Source: Dysidea avara (lineage: Eukaryota > Porifera > Demospongiae > Dictyoceratida > Dysideidae). Taken from it: 64,000 bases of DNA. The notes under the pieces are model-generated. The model made no database searches. It had not been told where the DNA came from and worked only from the letters and a program-made list of their open reading frames with translations. The DNA lies in the NCBI RefSeq assembly GCF_963678975.1, contig NC_089275.1:14229682-14293681 (forward strand), read 5' to 3'. Position 1 is the first letter of the stretch, and every line of letters begins with the position of its first letter. A program made the position numbers and the translations under genes. Below are positions 55,661-64,000 of this stretch, one piece after another.

Positions 55661-57437
55661 ACAAAAAATTAGGAATTTTGAAATAGAGTAGGGACCATAG
55701 CACATCGGTAAAAAAAATACTGAAACAAGTTGATATTAAATCACAGTAAGCAATAAGAAGTGTTATATATCCCTACTGTGCTCAAGATACCATAGCGGAA
55801 ATGCACAGTAGGGATATAACACTTCTAATTATTGTTTTACTGTGATTTAATACTCCAACTTGTTTACTTTTATCGATGTGCTATGGTCCCTACTCTAGTT
55901 GAAAATTCCAAATTTTTTCGTTTACTTTTTTTGTAAATAATTTTATTATGACTGGTGAACCCACGCATACCGCGTCTGAAACGGCGCCGCGCGCCCCAGC
56001 TATATCCGATATCGTCTGAAAAGTGAAGTATCCATTACGCTTCGTTGTCAGCTATGTTCAACTCGTTACACAGCAATACGAATCAAGAACTTTTCCGGAA
56101 AACCTCTACAATCTACGCATACCAAAAGAAATGGTGCCGCGCCCCAATTTTATTAACTATCGTCTGAAAGGTGAAGTATCCATTACGCTTCGCCGTCTGC
56201 TATGTTTAACTCGTTACACAGCAGTACGAATCAAGAGCTGCTTGAAAAGCGCCTTTACAATCAAAATAGCCTGGTTATAGTAGGGATGAGCCTATTTTGC
56301 TTTTTTTTCCCACCTATTTTTCTTTCCAGCAATTCTTTTATTTTTCACCTATTTTGCTCAATATTTTGCTCGGGTTTTTTCTATTTTGCTGAGCATCAGT
56401 AAAAATTAATTGCAGTATCTCAAGCTTGCAAGCATGTGTGACTGCTCTATTAGAATATTTTGTACATAGTGACTGCTCTATTAGAGTATCTCGATCTTTT
56501 GTCACCATTTCCTATGAGCTCATGTTATCCTAATTATGCTAATACCATGCGTGACTGTTCTATTAGAGTATCTCGATCTTTTTCATACAAAATGTGCTAA
56601 GCTGCCATTCCTTGGTGCCCATTTTTCCAATTTTCCACCTATTTTTCCAGCATTTTGCTCTTTGCTTTTACCAACGTATTTTTCCAAAAAATTTGCCGGC
56701 AAAATCGGCGCATCCCTAGGTTATAGCCACAATAAAAATACGGACGATTTCCGTTTTGAAGGGAAGCCATCACGTGCTCGCGCCAAATCGACGCTTTCCC
56801 TGTCAGCAAAGATGAATGGGACACAAAGGAGGACACTCACCATGAAGAATGCATTTTACAAGTGTAATCAAGCGATCAAGACGAAATTTCGACGATCAAA
56901 ATTCTTGATCCCGGTCGCAAGTGTATCAACTGGCCTCGCAACTGGCGGTATGGAAGTGACTACCCCTTGCTATGTGCATCCGGGGAAGCCGTTCCATCTC
57001 TTACAGACCATGTGATGCTTCCCCGGAACTGGGCCTTGTAAGTACTTTTAATTGTCCCCATTATTGTTGTTTCAGTTGCGTCCAGCACACATGCCTTTTG
57101 GCTGAGGGTAGTAGGCGGGAATAATAATAATAATAATAATAAAAAATAAAAAACCAGTTGCTTTAGCCGTTATCGAGTTGCGCTTGTCTGAAGGCATCAG
57201 TTAGTCAGTCAGTCACTAGAAAATTCCGTCGAATATAAAAAATTAAAATTTCGTAGCAACTTGTTGAAAGCATTTCGGGTCGATCTGAAAGCTTGTTTGG
57301 GCTTAGTTTTACCTCACCAATATTGCCTCATCGTCGTCAGGGAAAATTGAGGCTGGTTTTTGGGCGATTTTATTTCGTGGGCCACGCCTACTGCTTTGTG
57401 GTCCCTACTATACAGTTACTATCGTACTGTATGATAG
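55661..57437. repeat. Composite repeat, copy 2
   Basis: Inverted relative to 37181-38322. It starts with the foldback (55661-55925), continues with two tandem blocks around GAAGTATCCATTACGCTTCG (56025 and 56177), then diverges by an insertion at about 56280-56720 that carries CTCTATTAGAG motifs. It resumes with a plus-strand coding-like stretch (NTDDFRFEGKPSRARAKST, 56722-56790) and ends TACTATCGTACTGTATGATA. The shared end GGGTCGATCTGAAAGCTTGT and neighbouring sequence are well preserved. Unknown class; no transposase domain recognised. Confidence 0.75.
56437..56580. repeat. Cluster of the GACTGCTCTATTAGAGTATC motif
   Basis: Three copies of GACTG(C/T)TCTATTAGA(G/A)TAT at about 56440, 56470 and 56553, two followed by CTCGATCTTTT. 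The core CTCTATTAGAG is a near-perfect palindrome. Other copies in either orientation, often paired, lie near 5927, 9465-9505, 25730-25770, 26960-26995, 27378-27430, 44095, 44185, 45868-45910, 61577-61700 and 63830. The origin is unknown. Confidence 0.8.
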
Positions 57438-58877
57438 CTAACTACATAAATGCAGCATTCTTCGTCATTACATATATAGGTATACTAACATCTGAGAAGA
57501 TAGATATTAAAATCCTTGCAATTGATTGTTATAGGAAATAAATTTTGGGTAACTAGCTAAGTGGCCTCTGTATCTTTATTTACAATAAATTAGTTTTTTT
57601 CCATTTTATTATGTATTTGTTTATTTTATTAGTAAACATGCAGACTTTCACAGATGCATAATTATACAGTAGCTGTAATTATTAAATACTGTATAAAAGA
57701 GTTTTCTAATCTAACTGTTTCTTCAGGCTTGTGTGAGGTTGTGTGAAACTCTTAGCTACCTCAGTTCCCGATAATTAATTATTAGTGAGGGTCTAAGGGA
57801 GACTATTAGGAGAAGGTACTAATTAAGCTGTTTAGTCGCTAGCAACAGGCAGTAGAGGTAGAGCACTATGTACAAAGTATGCATATGTGTGTAGTGTACG
57901 TGTGATAGAGTAAGTGGCCATCTGATGAAACAATAATAATTTTGTGAATGTCATGTCAGCCATCATCACCATGTCAATAATCCAGGATCATTGTCATCTA
58001 CTGTATGTTATTGTGTAAGTGTCATCTGCAAGTCTTCATTGGGGATTAAATTAGCAGCTTATCTAGTCCAATGTACATACAATATTAGTTGTTTTTGACA
58101 AAATTGAACATGTACACAAAGTGAAGGTATAGAATGTACAAAGCTATTGACAATCACAATGCTCCACTTTTAAAACATGTGGTTTCAATTTCTACTATAC
58201 TGTATAAAGAATATATGTATAGTTGTTATAATTAGGAAGTGCCTTTTATCCAAAAGTCATCACCCTTAATTTTAGTACGGCCATTACATTATATTCTCTT
58301 GTAGTTAAGAAGCATAGATAGATGCACTTCCCAAATGTTCAAGCCATCTGAACCTTTCAGCTTATACAATGTTTCAGCACTATAATTTAAAAAATAAGAA
58401 GAGCTGTGTCTCTGCTACATACTATGTCTTAAACATTTATTTTATAACAGTCAGAGTGTACAGTACTGTGATGCGGTATTGATTTAGGATTTTAACATCC
58501 CTAGTCTTGAGCTTTGAAGAAAAGTGTAGTATCATCTATAAGATTGTTAACAACCAACTTGATCAAAGGGAAAGGTACAAATACTGGACTGGACCATTGG
58601 ACTGGGCTACTGGAATGGACTACTGGACTAGTGTTTTTTGGATTGTATTTTTCAACACCTTTGTTAGGTACATTGGCTGTTATACTTTCTTTAACACACT
58701 TGTATAATCATAACTGCTGGCCCAATACACATACTGTATGAGTGTGACATGTCCCAAGATTATTGCATTAGCTATGGTATGGATGATATAAGTTAATTCC
58801 CTATTGAAATCATTTCATGCTATAGAAATGCTGCCTTGTTGTCTTCTCTACCAAATCAGTCTATTTTGCAGATAAGA
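57438..58877. other. Non-coding stretch
   Basis: No gene recognised. At 58557-58660 a block with TGGACTGGACCATTGGACTG and GTGTTTTTTGG recurs inverted at about 60500-60605. A trinucleotide ATA/AAT run lies just before, near 57120. Confidence 0.45.
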
Positions 58878-59284
58878 CAGGGGCGTAGCCAGGGGGGGTT
58901 CAAAGGGTTCGGATGAACCCCCTTTTCAGAGTTAAGTTTTTTAAATCGTGATACTGGTTAACTAGAACTGAATTAACTTACACAAATCCACTGAAATGGG
59001 TAGCTACAGGTCTTCAGGCAGAGGAATTCAAGTACCTCTACTCGCTATTGCGAATGAATTTATAAGAATACACATGTTTACACGTGTACACGTGTTTACA
59101 TGTGCACACCTACGAAATAAATGAAGCGTAAAAGTGCTACCTCAGGTGGCATTCTAAAGTTTTTTTTCGAAAAGAATCCATGCAGAATCTAGAAGGCCAG
59201 ATTCTAGTAAGTTGTAGCACATGGCTGTGGAGATTCTATACTTAGGGCAGAACCCCCCTTTTGGAAATTCTGCCTACGCCCCTG
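58878..59284. mobile_element. CAGGGGCGTAGC-ended element with 5-bp duplication
   Basis: CAGGGGCGTAGCCAGGGGGG and TGCCTACGCCCCTG are inverted ends. TAAGA is duplicated at 58873-58877 and 59285-59289. 407 bp, non-coding. Third clear member of the family at 26368 and 48694. Confidence 0.9.
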
Positions 59285-59339
59285 TAAGAGTTATGCACAT
59301 GTATGATGATATTAAGCTAATTTCTACATAAAGAAGGGG

Positions 59340-60125
59340 CAATTGGAAACAGTGGAATGGAAACTGGAAACAGAAAATGGAAAGCAGATCGGTGTATATA
59401 GAGTTAAAACCTCAATTAGTGGTCACCTCTAAAAAACTACCTTTTTACAAAGACCACCTCTGTACAATGACCACGTTTTAATTAGGTTCTGAATTATAGC
59501 CAAGGCACACTTAATGATCTAATTGAATAGACCACTTCATGATCACCTTTGATAGAGATCACCTCTTTACCAAGACCCCTGTAATATTTGATAAACTCCA
59601 AGCATGTGTTTCATGACTCATATAAAGGGATCAGTGTCATCTCCCATATTTTGGTCCACATTTCATTCAAGTTATCTGGCTATCTGCATCATTATCACTT
59701 AGTTTGTACCAGAATGTGCCATAATTATAGCAATAGTGAAATGTACACTATTAATTTACTGCATCTAAGCTATAGGTCTCACAAAGAGATGATGATCTTA
59801 AGAGCCTAGCCTTTTTTGCTGACCTAGCGTAACGGCTTTGATAAAGTCATGAAATATTGATATTTGGAACTTGGGGGTGGTCTTTATAAAAGCTGACTAT
59901 GAAGTGGATTTATTTTTAAGATCGTTAAGTATGCCTTAGCCATCTCTAAGATCTAATTACAACATGGTATTTGTACGGAGGTGGTCTTTGTAAGAAGGTG
60001 GTCTTTAAGAGGTAGTCACTAAACAAGGGTTTTACTCAAGGGTACATTCATGTGACAATTTGACCATTTCCGTCTTTCGTTTCCACTGTCCATTTCCGGT
60101 TTCCATTTCACTGTTTTCATTTACC
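59340..60125. mobile_element. Nested inverted-repeat elements, inner one with TA target
   Basis: The inner element (59407-60032) has ends AAACCTCAATTAGTGGTCAC and CTAAACAAGGGTTT with TA on both sides and internal GACCACCTC motifs inverted, typical of mariner-type MITEs. Outside it, GGAAACAGTGGAATGGAAAC at 59346 is mirrored by GGTTTCCATTTCACTGTTTTC ending near 60120, so it probably landed within an older foldback. Confidence 0.7.
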
Positions 60126-61435
60126 CACAAAGAAGGTAGTGGTACAACACACAATGTCGTACATAGTATTACAATTCACTACTTGTCTGATATGATTATA
60201 ACTATGTAGCAGCTATACTTGTACAGGTGTAATTACAGTAGTGGACATGTATAATTATGTCATTTCAACATCTAGTTCCATGAAACGGTAGATCCAGAAT
60301 ATCTCTCTATATTATACTGCTTACAGTTATGGGATCAAACAGGAAATAAAACATTTACTATCAACATATATACATATTCAGCTTTGAAACTATAGGCATG
60401 CTATAGAGTCTGCATTGAACAGGATGCTTTGGTGGAGAAAGTACCAAGTATAGGCATTTCTGAGGGATACATTTTTTCAAATACAGCAGCAAACACAACC
60501 CTGTACCCTGGAATGTACATTAAAAATGAAATTAAAAACCAAAAAACACCAGTCCAGTACATAGTCCATTCCAGTGTTTGTACCTTCCCTAATCAAAGTC
60601 CCACATTCTACTGACCTATTCCTAGCCTGTTAACGCATTCACCAGAGGCCACAATCAAAGATTCCATCACATCATACTCTAACAACCCAACACAGCAATT
60701 TCTTTCTTTTCAAGGCTATAAAACTCGCTACCTCAGTAACTTATCCAACAACCATCACTATAATTATGCATATTTAAACAGCAGTTGAAATCATTTCTAA
60801 CATCATAAATAATATTATAGCAAACAATGTTAACTCATATAACTAAGTGTAATTTACGTATTGTAATGTATGTGTATTTATCGTTAAACTAAGGCTGTAC
60901 ATTATAATTATTAAAATTAGACTGGTTGTATGGAAAATGAAAAGGACATTGTACATCTTGGTTGTACTATAATACATCTTGAACAGGTTATACAACAGTG
61001 TGTACATTCTCCAAACCCTTTATAAAACATGGGCCTGCCATGCCAAATATAGGAGCCTCGGGCTATGAAATCCACGTACAGTGTGCATCTCCCAAGTACA
61101 CATTCTTTATAATAATATTTCTAACACTGAAATTACATCTACAGAAACGAAGGTGTGTATGAAATAATTGAGTTGCAAAGATACGTATACAGCACTTATG
61201 TACAAATATGAGGTTCCTGTGTTTTGCAGTGTACTATATATAGCTAGTTGTAGCAAATATCAAATGCCAGCTGCTGAAGTAGCGGTTGACTGGCGTCTGT
61301 TAAAGTGCAAGCATATCCTTTTTCCCTCCTATAAACCAGTCGTTGGATAGCTTCATATTCTTTTGGATTAGCTTGCAACTGTAGACGTATATATTAGTTA
61401 TAGTGGCACTTAATTATTATATAAAATTTATAATT
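60126..61435. other. Non-coding stretch, possibly within the collagen gene
   Basis: No further Gly-X-Y exon or other domain recognised on either strand. The collagen gene is transcribed leftwards across this area or ends here; its 3' exons could not be found by eye. Confidence 0.4.
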
Positions 61436-61810
61436 AGGCCTGAGTCAAATTTTGCTCAAAATGCTTTCAGGAATTTCCCAAAACTTACACCTATTATGCT
61501 CTTTCAGTGTTCTCATTATGTTTGCATTATGCTCCTAGGTTAGCAAAAGTTTCTTGGAACATTTTAATCAGTGAATGCTCTATTAGAGTATTTCACTACA
61601 AAGTGACTGTTCTATTAGAGAGTATTGATCCTAGGAACTATGTACATAGTTAAGAGCTCTATTGCAGTTTTTACAATTCCCACTGACAGCTCTATTAGAG
61701 AATCAATATCAACCTAGTTTGAAGGAATTAAGCTCCATATTTTGAAATATCCAACTAATATGCTAGCATTATGCTGGCATAGCACTCTAGCTGCATATTT
61801 GATGCAGGCC
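61436..61810. repeat. Dispersed repeat with CTCTATTAGAG motifs, copy 2
   Basis: Matches 43950-44310 in the same order of blocks (GAGTCAAAT, GCTCAAAATGCTTTCAGGAA, GGAACATTTTAATCAGTGAA, CTCTATTAGAGTATTTCACT, GCATTATGCTGGCATAGCAC). Three motif copies lie at about 61577, 61610 and 61690. Confidence 0.75.
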
Positions 61811-61888
61811 TACACATATGGTATTATGAAAAATATATATGTAGTGTACATTTCATACTGATATGCAACAAATTAAATGTGGGCTTAC

Positions 61889-63134
61889 CAGGGACAAGTC
61901 AATTCCATCAAATTCAGGACACAAGTCTCTGTTTCCAGGAGTTCCTGGTAATCCAGGTGGTCCAGGGGGTCCTTGTACACCGATTTCACCTGTAGGGCCT
62001 CTTCTGCCTGGATGACCTGCCAATCCTTTGTATCCCTTTGGACCACTTTTACCAGGTATTCCAGGAACACCTCGTAGTCCTTTAGATCCCTGTGGTCCAG
62101 GGTAACCTTGAAGTCCTCGAGCTCCCCTCCTTCCTTTTTCACCTTTTCTTCCAGTAGGGCATCTGTAGTCAGCTGTAAGGTGAGGTCAGAATTACAAAAT
62201 GTGGACTGAGATCATCGATTATGATCTTTCAGCATTTTCAATTGTCATCATTATAACTTAACACATTTCCATTGCAGCATTGTAAGTGGGTCAGTACTGC
62301 CGACCCATTTGACCCACTGACTCAAAATAGTAATCCGGATGGGACCCGCATGTGAACCGGTTTAATTAACATAGAGTCGTACCCCAGGAGCTAGCCACTA
62401 GTTCTACTAGTCAGCCCTACATTTCTTTAAACTATAAAAAATTGTCTGCAAGAAGTGAGTAGCTACGTATTATCAAGTGGGTGTGGCTCCACATACATAT
62501 TATCAAGTGGGGTGGTTCCATGTAAGTTTACATGCAGCTACAGAATTTCCAGAAGTTAGTTATCAACATTTCAAGTAGCAACACGGGTCTGGTGATGCAT
62601 GCATGCCCACAGAGCGCAGGTGGTACAATTCTGATAAGTAGGAGTAGTTCTACATACGTATACTCTGCACAGATAACAAAGCATATTCCTGAATGGTGGG
62701 TGTGGCTCCACGTAAGTTTCTTGAGTGTTTATAACTGAATTTCCATCAATACAATAGAGCTTGTTAACTTATAGTCACATGTGATCTCATCCGGGTCAGA
62801 CCCAGATATTCAGTGAAGTGGATAAGACCCACTTAACCCAGACAAAATGTGACTTAAATGACCCGGATAATCCGGATAACCTGGCCCATTTACAACGCTG
62901 TTCCATTGTAGTGTACTAGCAGCCACCATATTGCTACTCTACTGGTAATAATATAATAATAAAGCTCACATTTCATTAGGATGATGCTAACAACCAGCAA
63001 GACTATACAGTACATTTTCTTACTGGCTCTGGTATCTCTTCCATTAGCATTGCATTTTTGACCAGGAGGTCCATCAGAACCTGCACTCCCTGGAGGACCA
63101 TCATCTCCTACTGCCCCACTTCTCCCTACTAAAC
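61889..63134 (-). CDS. Collagen gene fragment, two exons (partial)
   Basis: Two minus-strand exons encode Gly-X-Y repeats. The upstream exon, 63134-63024 (111 nt), starts after ATTATTAG and reads [20 protein letters not shown] then [13 protein letters not shown]; it ends in phase 1 at GTAAGA. The downstream exon, 62172-61889 (284 nt), starts after CCTTACAG, restores the frame (one base plus CT), and runs [19 protein letters not shown] through [16 protein letters not shown] to [11 protein letters not shown], ending at GTAAGC in phase 0. The triple helix is thus interrupted by Cys-bearing non-helical segments. Collagens are secreted matrix proteins that trimerise along Gly-X-Y. Start, end and type of this collagen lie outside what can be seen. 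A hAT MITE sits in the intron. Confidence 0.85.
62275..62900. mobile_element. hAT-type MITE in the collagen intron
   Basis: CAGCATTGTAAGTGGGTCAG and CTGGCCCATTTACAACGCTG are imperfect inverted ends. TTCCATTG is duplicated at 62267-62274 and 62901-62908. Same family as 35636-36110 (CCGGGTCAGACCC motifs near the right end). 626 bp. Confidence 0.9.
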
Positions 63135-64000
63135 CTAATAATTATTAGCATTACAGTCAGTAACAGATTATCACAGTGTAGTGTTAAAACAGTAGTATGG
63201 TAGTACTATATAGTTGAGATCATCAAGTTTGGACTTTCCTGCTCAAAAAATATTGTCACTAATAAAAAATTTAAGAGCAACCCCAAACCCTTCCAACAAA
63301 TTTCTATGTTTTTTTTCTATTTAACTGCACTTTTCTACTACAGTTTGTTGATCAACTACCTGACTGACTGATTGACTCCTCCTGCCATGCAACTCTCAAC
63401 TATGAATTCTTCACTGATCGATGTGGCCTGTTAACATGCCTTTTTGCTAACCACAGCAGCTACAGCATATACACCATTATGATGGACTTAATTTTGTCCT
63501 AATTCATGTGATATTTTTTCTCCACTGCTACATAAGGTGTTGATTCACGGTAACACATCATGGCTTCAGTGTGACAATCATCCATAATTTCTGTAGTCAG
63601 TAGATTGTTTTCAAGAGGTGCTTCTCATACAAATTGTTCATAATGGGTTGAATGTAGAAAACAAAGTGGCACTGCCATATTGCTTTCCATCTATTGATTG
63701 TTGGGATGTGTGATTGGGCACTTAATGGAGTTACTGTAATTCGTTTTATCTTCATGCAAAAATTTTAGTGTTAAATTTGTATGATTTAAGTGAGTTTAGG
63801 TGAGGTTAGGTGAGGTTTAGGTTGAACTGCTCTATTAGAGTAGTTCAATCTTATGTAAAAATTTTCGTGTAAGAAATTTTCGCACAAGTTTTGTAAACGA
63901 AAATTATTTTATAATGGGAAAAAAATTAATTACGGTATATACGTGTTTGATGCCGTTATTTCTTTTGACGTGGTATGTGTTGGTTCACCAGGCAAAAATC
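63135..64000. other. Collagen intron or upstream flank
   Basis: No further Gly-X-Y exon is visible up to the window edge. A CTCTATTAGAG motif lies at about 63830. The stretch 63610-64000 distantly resembles parts of the composite repeat (ATAATGGGTTGAATGTAG, GTATGTGTTGGTTCACCAG), suggesting a third, degenerate copy. Confidence 0.4.

Noticed and set aside
61885-62142. 85-codon minus-strand frame rich in Leu, Asp and Glu
   Set aside because: It is the wrong frame of the collagen exon; the frame with regular Gly every third residue is the real one.

Overview
The window looks like nuclear DNA of an invertebrate animal. It is AT-rich by eye, its genes are sparse and some have introns, and short transposons are very dense. 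It holds a fibrillar-type collagen fragment, TRAF-like RING/zinc-finger/MATH proteins and ankyrin proteins. A sponge (demosponge) fits the lineage-specific TRAF-like expansion and the gene spacing, but this is inference; no gene here fixes the species.

The left two thirds (about 1.5-43.5 kb) is a decaying array of one repeated unit: an ankyrin-repeat gene on the minus strand placed head-to-head with an intronless TRAF-like gene on the plus strand. Unit 1 has an intact three-exon ankyrin gene (1927-4739; exon phases fit exactly, 402 aa) but has lost its TRAF partner. Unit 2 has an ankyrin remnant (12.5-13.1 kb) and a truncated TRAF pseudogene (15150-15550). Unit 3 has a frameshifted ankyrin copy (15976-18122) and an intact TRAF gene (18944-20767). 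Unit 4 has only an ankyrin remnant whose start codon is lost (32.2-33.8 kb). Unit 5 has only TRAF (41857-43545) with the shared upstream block. Two more full-length TRAF-like genes (9705-11513 and 28934-30808) lack that upstream block; the second carries a stretch nearly identical to the unit 3 gene, as expected from gene conversion.

Between and inside the units lie many DNA transposons with readable target-site duplications (TSDs): hAT-type with 8-bp TSDs, a CAGGGGCG-ended family with 5-bp TSDs, a PIF/Harbinger-like GGCC-ended family with 3-bp T/A-rich TSDs, TA-flanked Tc1/mariner-like elements, a TCAAGAG-ended family with 5-bp TSDs, and foldback elements. A 2.6-kb Tc1/mariner-like element (20886-23493) keeps transposase fragments, and a decayed hAT transposase gene spans about 35.1-39.1 kb. 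Insertions shared between ankyrin copies give a relative order of duplication and insertion.

The right third (43.5-64 kb) holds a small intronless four-helix membrane protein gene (50633-51226), a 5'-truncated LINE (51499-52400), an internally deleted Ty3/Gypsy element (about 52436-54886), a 579-bp pure CA array into which a short transposon has inserted, two inverted copies of a 1.1-1.8-kb repeat (37.2-38.3 and 55.7-57.4 kb), and two exons of a collagen gene on the minus strand (61889-63134).

How the genes may work together: TRAF proteins with this architecture are adaptors and ubiquitin ligases of TNF/Toll-type signalling. The ankyrin proteins could be their partners, since the pair appears to have duplicated as a unit, but no direct functional link is visible.
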